Shown here in pieces: positions 53,201 to 61,079 of a stretch of DNA of 64,000 bases. The translations under genes and the position numbers were made by a program. Under the pieces are notes generated by a model. It saw only the letters and a program-made list of their open reading frames with translations. It had not been told where the DNA came from and ran no database searches. This DNA is from Pedobacter kyungheensis (lineage in GTDB: Bacteria; Bacteroidota; Bacteroidia; Sphingobacteriales; Sphingobacteriaceae). Position 1 is the stretch's first letter; each line of letters opens with the position of its first letter. The stretch covers positions 207,731 through 271,730 of the forward strand of contig NZ_JSYN01000006.1 of NCBI RefSeq assembly GCF_000812965.1, given 5' to 3'.

Positions 53201-56012
53201 TATTGATTTCGGCACCCAGTTGTGTTTTGATTTTCCGCAGGCACCAGACATCGGTTGATTGATTGGAAACTGCCGTGGTTGCCCGGTTCACATTTTCATT
53301 TCCAAGATTACCGGTGTAATCCGATTTGAACATTCCCCACAAATCAACGGCATCTTTGTTGTATGGGGGATTTTTTGTTTTCACTGCGTTAACCGATCCA
53401 GAGGTATTGGCAGGTGGGCCAGCATTAATATACTGAACATTGAGTGTATTACCATTTTTACTCACTACGGTGCAGAAATAAGACTGAGTTCCTAATGAGA
53501 ATTTTAATATATCCCCGACTTGAAAAGTATTTGACTGATTGACCAAAATCTGCCTTTGATTTCCTGAATCATTAAGTTGTACAAGGTCATGATTTTCTGC
53601 CAAGGTAGGGTCTAGATCATACTCAAATTCCGTTGGCGGCGCTATCCTCGAATCGTTTTTACCAAGATTTTCTACAGATAGCAACGTAAGCTTACCGATT
53701 TTTTTCTGTCCACTAGCATTATAATTATAATCTTTAAAATAACTATTATAAGTTCCATCACATAAAGAGTTATCATAATTAAATTTAATTGATCGTATTG
53801 ACGCTGCTTTAACCTCATCATATTTTTGATTAATATCCTCATCATCAATAACTTCGTCATAATTTTCCAGTATAGAGTAATCAGGAGCAAGTTTCTCACT
53901 TCGGTATTTCCACCGGGTAATAAGGTGAGTGTAATTAGGGTTATAGACATTTGGAGGAGGAGTAGTCATTTTTTTATAGTCCTCTACTCTCATAAGATAA
54001 ATTTTATCAAGTTTTAAAGAAGATACCGTATAAGGATTACAAGAAGAATCACTTCCATAAAGATCTATGTCGCTGATACTTTTCCCATCTGCCCGTTCAC
54101 TTTTTTGAAAAACCGCAACATGAGAACGTGTTCTTATTGTATTCAGATAGTATACTTGTTTTCGACCGCTGGAACGACTTTGAAATGCGCCATCAATATC
54201 CCTATGATAGCCCTGTGATGGATTTCTCCACCTGTAATGATTAGACCACTGACCATACGAAAAGTATACATAATACCCCCAAGGCTCCTTATTAAATTCT
54301 CCAGGCTCATTTCTTTCCACATAATCCGGTCCCGTAATCGCAGTTAATAACCAGGTTGTAGCATAAGCGAAAAGCTTGTTTATTTTGTTGTATTTTAGCC
54401 CCCCACTGCGGTCTAAATTTTCAGTATAAACTTCCTCGTTTTCTGAAAAGACAGGAAGTGCGTAATGATACTTTACCCCACTTGCATTGGTAATCATAAA
54501 ACCAGCAATCTGCTTATTGCTGTTCGGGCCTCCAGGTGCGTATGGCGGATTACCAACAAACCCTTTTGATCTGGCATAACCAGAGCTACATTGTTCGTAT
54601 GTAAAATACTGAATATCTTTAGAACCAGCCAATTTATTTTCAGTTTGGTCGTATCCAAAATCACCATCATTGTTACCATAAATCGGATTATTAAAATTTA
54701 GGGCATCCATACCAGAATTATCATGTCCCTGGCGGTAACTGTTAGAAAAATCATTGATAAACCTAAAGGCATAGTTACTTGCATTTTCTTTATTGGATGG
54801 GAGTACCCTCGCGTAAACATCATTATTGTGATCAGAATTATTGATGATGTTCTGCTTATAAAGCCTAGCCTGGTAGGCATATGGCCTCATATTACCGCTT
54901 ATTCCCTGTCCGCTAACACTATAATTATCAAAATCAGGAAAAGTACCTCCTATTAACCGGTCAGGATCAGGGCTGTCAACAATATTGGCCCTGTTTGGAT
55001 TAAGCAAGCGATAAGTATCATAGGCCTTGTTGTTTAAATCGCCCGGAGAAACCGGAGCATAAAGAGATCCATTGGTATAAACAGTGGCAGTTTCATCCGA
55101 CCAATATCTTGTGTACCTTGAACTGATCCCAACACTTACCAAGGGTAAAGGGATTACAAATGACCATCCGGAAGATTCTGTCTGTATTTTCCCTGAATTG
55201 GCATTATTTACTGAAGCTTGTATACCACCAACCGATAATGAGCCTGCCCCACCACTCGAACTTATGGAAGTTCCCAGTAATGAAGCACTATAATTACTCC
55301 CATTGGTATAGCTTACACCAGCACTTGCCCCAGCACTTAAAGATTCAAAATTTGTACTTACGCCAACACCAATCCCAAGCCTGAGTCCTTCTTGCCCTGA
55401 TTCTCCTGCAGACAATCCGATATTTAATCCGGCATAAGGTTCGCCATAAGGAGACACGCCAACAGAAACGCCCATGCTAAAAGGCGACTTACCAAGGCCA
55501 ACACCGACCCCCATAGATGCACCAATACCAAACCCCTTATATGTATCTTGTGAAAATTCCAATCCAAAATTTACTGAAGCCGGACCTAAACCAATACCAA
55601 CGTCAACTCCGACAGTCTTGGTGCTTCCACCACTCCAATAGGTTCTTGATGTTTGGTGTACATCTTTAAAATCATCAGGATAACCATTTACCGTCCTGTT
55701 TATCGCCCCTGGATTTAATGTCCAGCCCAATCCTACCCAAGAGGCATCTTCATTGGGCTGTATACCCGCATGATAAGAAAGCGAAAGTGGGTATCCACCT
55801 TCCGGCCCTGGCACCTCCAATAAAGGAATATTATAGGTGAAATCGCCAGTTAAGGTATTTACCATGTCTGTTGTATCCACTGGCTCAAAACTTGTCGCTT
55901 CCGGGGCGGTTGGTCCAGAAGTTAAAGCATAGGAAAGTGTAGGAGTAAAAATCTGAGTTGTAATAAGCAATAGCGAGAGTACCGCAATTGGTTTTTTAAA
56001 GCGTTTGATCAT
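50229..56012 (-). CDS. Very large SpvB/TcB-like RHS-associated protein
   Basis: I chose the ATG at 56012, 4 bp after the lipoprotein stop, giving 1927 residues and a clear signal (MIKRFKKPIAVLSLLLITTQ ... LSYA). The SpvB-like start has LTGDFTYNIPLLEVPGPEGG, then LSLSYHAGIQ and GLGWTLNPGAINRTVNGYPD. A Gly/Ser/Val-rich tract follows (about residues 131-269). Long YD-type repeats come next, then a carbohydrate-binding-like beta domain (SLYLSSGGKGFTYAVSSADL, about 1600). The tail has TGNKRC and EQKDNNPTSQTYN, as in the protein at 34974. It is likely a shell or carrier protein for the RHS toxin. Confidence 0.88.
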   Translation of the reverse strand: MIKRFKKPIAVLSLLLITTQIFTPTLSYALTSGPTAPEATSFEPVDTTDMVNTLTGDFTYNIPLLEVPGPEGGYPLSLSYHAGIQPNEDASWVGLGWTLNPGAINRTVNGYPDDFKDVHQTSRTYWSGGSTKTVGVDVGIGLGPASVNFGLEFSQDTYKGFGIGASMGVGVGLGKSPFSMGVSVGVSPYGEPYAGLNIGLSAGESGQEGLRLGIGVGVSTNFESLSAGASAGVSYTNGSNYSASLLGTSISSSGGAGSLSVGGIQASVNNANSGKIQTESSGWSFVIPLPLVSVGISSRYTRYWSDETATVYTNGSLYAPVSPGDLNNKAYDTYRLLNPNRANIVDSPDPDRLIGGTFPDFDNYSVSGQGISGNMRPYAYQARLYKQNIINNSDHNNDVYARVLPSNKENASNYAFRFINDFSNSYRQGHDNSGMDALNFNNPIYGNNDGDFGYDQTENKLAGSKDIQYFTYEQCSSGYARSKGFVGNPPYAPGGPNSNKQIAGFMITNASGVKYHYALPVFSENEEVYTENLDRSGGLKYNKINKLFAYATTWLLTAITGPDYVERNEPGEFNKEPWGYYVYFSYGQWSNHYRWRNPSQGYHRDIDGAFQSRSSGRKQVYYLNTIRTRSHVAVFQKSERADGKSISDIDLYGSDSSCNPYTVSSLKLDKIYLMRVEDYKKMTTPPPNVYNPNYTHLITRWKYRSEKLAPDYSILENYDEVIDDEDINQKYDEVKAASIRSIKFNYDNSLCDGTYNSYFKDYNYNASGQKKIGKLTLLSVENLGKNDSRIAPPTEFEYDLDPTLAENHDLVQLNDSGNQRQILVNQSNTFQVGDILKFSLGTQSYFCTVVSKNGNTLNVQYINAGPPANTSGSVNAVKTKNPPYNKDAVDLWGMFKSDYTGNLGNENVNRATTAVSNQSTDVWCLRKIKTQLGAEININYDGDEYSNVVLNRNKSYIIRDFENAGSPNLFRFKLLNTGVDLNEILSVDKKVNFILMKTKVGGNNFGGTAMDNEVINTINYAAPIVQSIIGNQVTIKVEDNLKNAINAVGTYMVSYIATGNLTTRNADHFYGGGIRVKDISVNGLDGYTRKTKYSYNLPSITGSNNISSGSTAYEPTIFDADEIAWAITPTNVTGTITYPNGNTIETYIKNYRRELYKDMNYLLSISRELPAPGVMYKYVTVQDEDIAPDGLIAQRNGKTMYEYEVFSSGMIGKNEYNYAESSNTRLINMAIKDYTSRIGNLKRTVTYDDKGNKLTETINHYLHDPIADKSFSVQVDNYENLLQPYNYQGVIQERYGDARTIMENGTPMYKTIMSGRDFYPSIQTGTTQIDYKNGVKVEQQNLAYDFYNGLISKILTTDSYGNRFVNETIPAYRFYPAMGLRVNEGTNGERKNMLAQQAVSKTYKVDINNQPVGLLSASVQTWGIDVPVLDPFGDRNTEGQDKIWRKKANYTWMPAGSSPNNITAMDSFQDYFSGGANNPNWKQTSEIKLYDVFSHALEATDINKKYTATKMGYNNSKVILSGGMARYAEIGYSGAEDELVKSGETIFGGRIKAGNGIVTTATAHTGSKSLYLSSGGKGFTYAVSSADLDPNRRNYLISAWVKPEGGDISGARLFYQVDNGAEAYNSPTFQKQAAGWYLLEMTVPASAINNGTINVGVKNIGASAIYADDFRFHPYDGITTAYVYNQFGELSHILDNNNLFVKFEYDNAGRLAKTYKEVLGKATTPLIKEYAYNFGKMNRASWLNTGNKRCELLNGTYTGYEEIEQKDNNPTSQTYNQIKWVKGNFVNYCIPVVYARLEPNYTYYPSYTQGAFTVRFFSDAACTSPVNIANPLTVSYQLNEDISSGTGNQHREYQYSAYTNAGVSNFILADYITYQCGDVAIERSSDSQKSAKSASTQRVEMTPPGDGPSCTSRSVVLMSGNGYVVVN

Positions 56013-56016
56013 AAAT

Positions 56017-56631
56017 TTAAGATGGTAAAAGTTCTTGCAATTTTTGTTGCTGGTTGAGTTCAAAGGAAAATGATAGATTCCCAGTCCTAAACCCGAATTC
56101 ATTAATTAAGATTGTAAATGTTTCTTCTGTTTTAAAATCTGCCTGATTAAATATTACTAGCAACTGGTTCGCATTTGATAGTCCATAAGTTTGTTGAAAA
56201 AGACAACTTAAGGGTTTTATTACTTTTCCATCAGCAAGTCTGATCTTTATGTAATCTGTCATTCTAAAAGCTAAAGTCTGAACCATTTCACTATATTCAT
56301 TGGCACTCAGCTGCCGCAAAAGTTCCTTTTTGTCCTTTGAAAAGCTGATAAGAAAATAATACTGTGATTTGAAGGTATTTTTCGTTTTTTCATTAATGGC
56401 AATTTCAGATTGACTTTTATTCGAAGCCTGTAATTGCCATGGCAAAAAGTTGACCTTACAATCAATACCATTACTTTGATTAGATTTGACAAGACCGTTC
56501 CTTTCTTCATCTATATATGAAAATACTTCGCTCCTGTTTTTTAATGGAGCTTTACAGCTACAAAAGGTGAGTAAACCAATGCTCATTAAAACTAGCTTAA
56601 CATATTCGAAAAACACGTTCTTACCTACCAT
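56017..56631 (-). CDS. Accessory lipoprotein of RHS operon 2
   Basis: This 204-residue protein has a lipobox (LLTFCSC). The mature part is about 175 residues, alpha/beta, with YYFLISFSKDKKELLRQLSA and a C-terminal segment FTILINEFGFRTGNLSFSFE. Its start overlaps the Skp-like gene by 11 bp, and its stop lies 4 bp before the start of the giant RHS-associated gene, so it is firmly part of this operon. I do not recognise the family. A role in surface presentation or export of the large proteins is possible. Confidence 0.75.
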   Translation of the reverse strand: MVGKNVFFEYVKLVLMSIGLLTFCSCKAPLKNRSEVFSYIDEERNGLVKSNQSNGIDCKVNFLPWQLQASNKSQSEIAINEKTKNTFKSQYYFLISFSKDKKELLRQLSANEYSEMVQTLAFRMTDYIKIRLADGKVIKPLSCLFQQTYGLSNANQLLVIFNQADFKTEETFTILINEFGFRTGNLSFSFELNQQQKLQELLPS

Positions 56632-57184
56632 TAGTATAATCGTTATTTAAACCTTCAATTACATCTTTCGTAATATCCAATCCCTCACGGGCGTAGGCTA
56701 TGGTACCCGATTGATTTGCAATAAGAATCAGCTTATACTGATGGCTTTTACCATATTTAACCAAGTAAGCATTTATCTGCGCAACAACATTTTGCGAAAG
56801 TTTACCATCTTCTTGCTGTGCTTTCTGGCGAATAGCATTTTGATAATCCAACAATTGTTTCTGCTTCGAGTCTAATAACTGCTTTGATAATTGTTGTTCC
56901 TTAACCGGCATTGTTGCCAAATCCTTTTCATATTTTTTGATGGAGTTCTGAACCTCTGTAGTTAATGAATCAATATTCAGTTTCCAGGATTTTGTTTTTT
57001 GTTCAAAGGCTTTTTTGGCTTCTTCTGCACCTTTAAATTCGGCAATGATTTTACTAGAATCTACATACGCAATTTCGTCTTTTTGTAAAAAAAACATGTA
57101 AATGCATAGTATTATTAAAGAGATAAGAAATACTAGATTAAGTACTTTTTGATAGGAGCTATTCCAATTAAGGGATTTAGACAT
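56621..57184 (-). CDS. OmpH/Skp-like periplasmic protein with membrane anchor
   Basis: This 187-residue protein has one N-terminal membrane helix (VLNLVFLISLIILCIYMFFL) and an OmpH/Skp-like region (about 38-180). It begins IAYVDSSKIIAEFKGAEEAK, continues as a charged coiled coil (ELxxKQKQLLDYQNAIRQ-type) and closes with YKLILIANQSGTIAYAREGL. This last motif is typical of the family's beta-strand core. Skp proteins are trimeric holdases for unfolded secreted or outer-membrane proteins. As the first gene of RHS operon 2 it probably chaperones the giant RHS proteins in the periplasm. It starts about 106 bp from the triple TGA element. Confidence 0.85.
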   Translation of the reverse strand: MSKSLNWNSSYQKVLNLVFLISLIILCIYMFFLQKDEIAYVDSSKIIAEFKGAEEAKKAFEQKTKSWKLNIDSLTTEVQNSIKKYEKDLATMPVKEQQLSKQLLDSKQKQLLDYQNAIRQKAQQEDGKLSQNVVAQINAYLVKYGKSHQYKLILIANQSGTIAYAREGLDITKDVIEGLNNDYTNGR

Positions 57185-57251
57185 TTTTTTAAATTATTAT
57201 TTATATGTAACAGTTTGTTTATTCGCATCAAGAAGTTTTTCTCTTGCCGGC

Positions 57252-57259
57252 CAAAAATA
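57252..57259 (-). promoter_or_regulatory. Possible Bacteroidota -7 promoter element (TATTTTTG)
   Basis: In the minus sense TATTTTTG matches the Bacteroidota -7 consensus TAnnTTTG. It lies 30 bp downstream of the last TGA box of copy 3 and about 70 bp upstream of the Skp-like start. A clear -33 TTG is not present at the usual distance, which would fit dependence on an activator. Confidence 0.4.
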
Positions 57260-57289
57260 ATTTCTTACAAGAATATTACAGAATCTTTT

Positions 57290-57340
57290 TGACGAACGAT
57301 GCTTTTCGGGTGATAAACTATGCTTATTTCTTGACGAACG
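57290..57340 (-). promoter_or_regulatory. Triple 21-bp TGA element, copy 3 (RHS operon 2)
   Basis: Boxes begin at 57290 (TGACGAACG), 57311 (TGATAAAC) and 57332 (TGACGAACG). The spacing is again 21 and 21 bp. It is nearly identical over its length to copy 1, including ATGCTT at the same phase after the boxes. Confidence 0.8.
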
Positions 57341-57717
57341 TGATTTTACCTTTTCTAAAACACCTCATAAAATGGTAAAAATTGATAGAGAAAGGGTACA
57401 TTTTTACTGTGTTTAACCTGTAAAAACCGAGGAGTAAAACAGTACGTTGCAATTAGATTTTGGAACCAAAATAACTCATGGCAGATTGACAATACAATCC
57501 TGCCCTCTACTCCTTGCTCCCGCTAAAAAAACTTTTGCAATTAAGCTAATTATTTCGTTAATTTAAGCTAATTACATTTACATCACTGCCATTTATCTCC
57601 GAATGGTACAGATAAAAAATTATCCCACATTTTTTAACGGGTTTTATACCCATAAACAAATTGTATTATGACGATATACGTTATGATTAGGGATCCTCCG
57701 TATGCGGGCTTAGCGGC

Positions 57718-57812
57718 AAAAACAACACAGCCAAAATTTAAAAAGAGCCTTTTCAGGCTAAGATTTGACTAAAACTCATGAAAACCTGCTGCAGTGTGCA
57801 GCACTAAATCAT
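57718..57812. repeat. Dispersed repeat, copy 2
   Basis: Similar over about 95 bp to 26634-26732, with the same start AACAACACAGCC, an internal GAGCCTTTTCAGGCT hairpin and a single unit of the 42-bp motif TCATGAAAACCTGCTGCAGT. Confidence 0.8.
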
Positions 57813-58637
57813 CCGTTCAACACTAACAACGTCTTATTTAACCATGTAAGCAATATAAGGCCCACATCAGCCTAAATGTACTTATACATATTACATGGTA
57901 AAAAATAAAGCAAAACCATTAAAACTTACCTGAGCAAACAAAGCTGTCATGCTGAGTGCAACGAAGCATCTCTAAAAAAGGTTGCTTAGCGATATCACTA
58001 CCCCAGCCCATCGTTCGCAATGACGGATACCTTCAAATTTACTTAACTTACTTATATGGTAAGGATAAAAATACCGTCCTCTTTTCACCACCTTAGACAA
58101 CTCAGGCACCTTAGGTGATTTCCAAAGATTAATTGCTTTATAACCGTTCAATACTAACAACGTCTTTTTTAACCATGTAAGCAATATAAGGCCCACATCA
58201 GCCTAAATGTACTTATACATACTTATATGGTAAAAAATGAAGCAAAAGCATTAAAACTTACCTGAGCAAACAAAGCTGTCATGCTGAGTGCAACGAAGCA
58301 TCTCTAAAAAAGGTTGCTTAGCGATATCACTACCCCAGCCCATCGTTCGCAATGACCGATACCTGCAAATTTACTTACCTGACTTATATGGTAAGGATAA
58401 AAATACCGCCCTCTTTACACCACCTTAGACAACTCAGGCACCTTAGGAGATTTCTAAAGATTAATTGCTCTATAACCATTTAACGCTAACAACGTCTTAT
58501 TTAACCATGTAAGCAATATAAGGCCCACATCAGCCTAAATGTACTTATACATACTTATATGGTAAAAAATGAAGCAAAACCTAAGCAAACTAAGCTGTCA
58601 TGCTGAGAGCAACGAAGCATCTCTTAAAAGATTGCTT
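57813..58637. repeat. About 2.5 tandem copies of a 331-bp repeat
   Basis: Units begin at about 57813, 58144 and 58476 (the third is partial). Each contains CTAACAACGTCTTATTTAAC, AATATAAGGCCCACATCAGC and the intergenic element TGTCATGCTGAGTGCAACGA followed by AGCATCTCT. That last element resembles REP-type sequences scattered in Sphingobacteriaceae genomes. Period 331-332 bp, not a coding unit. Confidence 0.85.
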
Positions 58638-58754
58638 CATGCCACCAGGTGCTGATTTTTTATCCTGATCATGCAGTAAAAGCATAATCCAGAGATTTAA
58701 CGCTTAACCGCCAAAGCGTAAGTTTAACTTATAACTACCATTTAGCGTAAAAAT

Positions 58755-58780
58755 AAAAAGCCTGGCGCTAAGGCCAGGCT
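58755..58780 (-). terminator. Cassette hairpin D
   Basis: AGCCTGGC-GCTAAG-GCCAGGCT followed by TTTTTATTTTT in the minus sense, ending the cassette of 58919-60604. Beyond it is the same array-end sequence (GTAAGTTTAACTTATAA) that follows hairpin A at the end of the other array. Confidence 0.85.
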
Positions 58781-58918
58781 AAGGTTAAAATCATTTTTAA
58801 GGATAATTTATCCACCTACGATCTCATTAACTAATCCGTAGTCTCTCCACCCTCAATTCAAGAGCTCAAGACTACGGATAGATGGGGAGATTACACATTC
58901 CGGTCAGCGAAGAAAATT

Positions 58919-59122
58919 TCACCACTCTATTTTCCATCCCGCTGGCTTATCTTCAATATCTAAGATATCAAGTCCATCTATTATGGAAAAAAGAGGTTCA
59001 TCTGGAAAGTTATTTATTCTTAACAAAACAATTTGATCTTTCTGTTTTAAGAAAAAAAACTTTGCGTTTAACGGATGCTTTTTCCATACAACATTAGAAG
59101 TCAGCAATTTATCAATATTCAT
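58919..59122 (-). CDS. Small soluble candidate immunity protein
   Basis: With the ATG at 59122, 7 bp after the toxin stop, this is 67 residues (MNIDKLLTSNVVWKKHP ...). It is soluble and acidic near the C-terminus (FSIIDGLDILDIEDKP), with no membrane helix, unlike the immunity candidates of the other cassettes. It is paired with a hydrophilic tip at 59130, so a cytoplasmic toxin target is plausible. No family is recognised. Confidence 0.6.
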   Translation of the reverse strand: MNIDKLLTSNVVWKKHPLNAKFFFLKQKDQIVLLRINNFPDEPLFSIIDGLDILDIEDKPAGWKIEW

Positions 59123-59129
59123 ATTAGTT

Positions 59130-60479
59130 CTATTTAATACCAAATTTTGCGTTTACAGTAGGATTAGGTTTAGAGGAGCCTTGTATTATTTTCTGCCATA
59201 AATTTTCACCAGAGTAACCCTGTTCTGTATATTTTTTAACATAAAATTCGAGAGGCTTAATTGGATCTGACACATCCAATGCTGTTGCTGCTTCTCTATC
59301 TGCCATCATATATCTTGCTTGATACTTTAACGAATTCCTTTGTATATTTGTGAGCATTGCATTTTTTTCTGTTGGTGCGATTGCAGTATTTATTGATTTT
59401 GTTTCAATATTATACCACTCTCTTACTTCAGCATTCGATAATCTATTAATTACCGTATTTTCAGCAGATGCAGTTAAACTAAAAGTACTCTGAGCACCAG
59501 TCATTGCTAAGCCCATGGCTTCTGAGGCATTACCCATCATCTCACCATATCCTTGGATTATTTTAGTATTAGCTTTTATATTTTTAACCTTATTTATAAC
59601 CCTTCGATCTTTTTCAGGAACATTTTTTACATAATCAGGGTCTTGACTGTGGTATTGATTTTGGGCTTTCTCCATCATCCCATCCGCATAAGTTTTAAGC
59701 CCAAATACGCTTTTAACCTTATATTTTGCAGATTCATATAATTGCATTGCCCATAACATTGGACAAGTTGGACATCTACCATCAGGGTCAGTATACCTAA
59801 CTGGGTTGTTCATTCCGTATTGGTATTGTGTTAAACTTTCCTGTCCGCCTTGTTCAGAACTTGGATCAACCACATTCCACCTCCCAATAACCGGATCATA
59901 GAACCTTGCGCCGTAATCATATTGCCCCAGCTCCTCTTGCAACTCCTTGCCGTTATAAAGATATTTATTATTGTTTGCTCCAACAAGTCCTGCTTTACGC
60001 AGTCCAAAAGCATAATAATCATCGCGTTGTAGCACCTCCAACTGATTAGTATTCGGGTTTTGGTAAAAAGTAACCCGCACATTACCTAAATGATCGCTTA
60101 GGTTATATTCATAACTGTAATTGTTGCCGCTTCTGCGCGCTAAGCCTTCTTCGGTTTGAATAAAATCGATACTGTTATTGGTATACTGAATACCATCAAT
60201 ATAATTGGTGGTGGTACCACCAGCTTGTTTTTGCAGCTTTTCGCCAGCAGCATTGTAAGTGTAGGTTAAATTCCGGCTTCCACTTACGGTTTGCGGCAGA
60301 TTAAGTAAATTATATACTAAACTAATGTTCTTCTGGCTATCGTTGGTAAGGTTACCATTGGCATCGTAATCATAAGTACTGTTGGTAAAGCCACTGATGT
60401 TAGTTAGCTTGTTACCATTGTAGCCAGTATAGCTGTTGGTACCAAAACCGTCGCGGGTTAAACTGGCAATATTACCCAT
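59130..60479 (-). CDS. Orphan RHS core plus soluble toxin tip
   Basis: There are 449 codons from the ATG at 60479; the frame is open upstream to about 60604 next to hairpin E (FYGHNYTNGAANTFSYTYDR). The core is intact through [20 protein letters not shown] (about residue 205). The tip (about 235-449) is hydrophilic and mostly helical, starts CPTCPMLWAMQLYESAKYKV, and ends with a conserved-looking domain (NSLKYQARYMMADREAATAL, then LEFYVKKYTEQGYSGENLWQ). Its texture resembles helical toxin domains of RHS/CDI systems, but I cannot name the family. There is no signal peptide or start region, so it is probably silent unless recombined into a full-length gene. Confidence 0.78.
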   Translation of the reverse strand: MGNIASLTRDGFGTNSYTGYNGNKLTNISGFTNSTYDYDANGNLTNDSQKNISLVYNLLNLPQTVSGSRNLTYTYNAAGEKLQKQAGGTTTNYIDGIQYTNNSIDFIQTEEGLARRSGNNYSYEYNLSDHLGNVRVTFYQNPNTNQLEVLQRDDYYAFGLRKAGLVGANNNKYLYNGKELQEELGQYDYGARFYDPVIGRWNVVDPSSEQGGQESLTQYQYGMNNPVRYTDPDGRCPTCPMLWAMQLYESAKYKVKSVFGLKTYADGMMEKAQNQYHSQDPDYVKNVPEKDRRVINKVKNIKANTKIIQGYGEMMGNASEAMGLAMTGAQSTFSLTASAENTVINRLSNAEVREWYNIETKSINTAIAPTEKNAMLTNIQRNSLKYQARYMMADREAATALDVSDPIKPLEFYVKKYTEQGYSGENLWQKIIQGSSKPNPTVNAKFGIK

Positions 60480-60604
60480 AACATCGTAACTAATGGTTTC
60501 GCCCAGGTTGTTGCATGCGACTGCATTGGTTAAGCGGTTCAGCCTGTCGTAAGTATAACTGAAGGTATTAGCGGCACCATTGGTATAATTATGGCCATAA
60601 AAAT

Positions 60605-60630
60605 AAAAAGCCTGGCGCTAAGGCCAGGCT
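60605..60630 (-). terminator. Cassette hairpin E
   Basis: AGCCTGGC-GCTAAG-GCCAGGCT followed by TTTTTATTTTTATGG in the minus sense. It ends the cassette of 60711-62516, and the next RHS core begins directly on the other side. Confidence 0.85.
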
Positions 60631-60710
60631 AAAAGCAAAAAATCTTAATCACAATCACCGAACACAACTGCTCTAAAACACAATAGTTGCGATAGTTAGG
60701 AAAAATAAAA

Positions 60711-61079
60711 CTAACTAATAAGTGCATAAATCCATACACCTAAAATCATACATAGGGGTAGGATTAGAAAAAATAACCATGTGGCTATTTTTTTATTGTA
60801 TTTAGAAAACCTATACTTTTCAATAATGTGCCTTAATTTATTTTTTCTAAAGTACCTGAAAAATACACTCACAATTATTAATATAATGTAAAGCACAATT
60901 GCCGTTTTTCTTAGTGATTCTTGGTTCTTTAATAAAATATCCAGCATGCCATACAAGGGCATAAATAAAAACAGGCAAATAACCGCGCAATAAGCTGTTG
61001 CACTAAAAAGGCCTGGTTGCTTTTTTTTCTCATAAGCTATATAAGCTCTGTAAAATATATAATCTAACATCATTTCCAA
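60711..61079 (-). CDS. Three-helix membrane protein, candidate immunity
   Basis: This 122-residue protein has about three hydrophobic helices (AYCAVICLFLFMPLYGMLDI, AIVLYIILIIVSVFFRYF, ATWLFFLILPLCMILGVW). A basic stretch FRKNKLRHIIEKYRFSKYNK lies before the last helix. It overlaps the toxin stop by 10 bp. Its layout, and the basic stretch before the last helix, resemble the protein at 62625. The two may belong to one immunity family guarding against membrane-active tips. Confidence 0.68.
   Translation of the reverse strand: MEMMLDYIFYRAYIAYEKKKQPGLFSATAYCAVICLFLFMPLYGMLDILLKNQESLRKTAIVLYIILIIVSVFFRYFRKNKLRHIIEKYRFSKYNKKIATWLFFLILPLCMILGVWIYALIS

Larger units (their letters stand above)
57341..58754. 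other. Long gene-free region with repeats
   Basis: No supportable gene lies between the second RHS operon and the second cassette array. The DNA holds a copy of the dispersed repeat (57718-57812), 2.5 copies of a 331-bp tandem repeat (57813-58637), and a short array-end sequence (58640-58755). The latter resembles 26990-27115 beside the other cassette array. Confidence 0.75.

Noticed and set aside
57972..58196. A 74-codon minus-strand frame
   Set aside because: It lies inside the 331-bp tandem repeat and is not kept in the other units.
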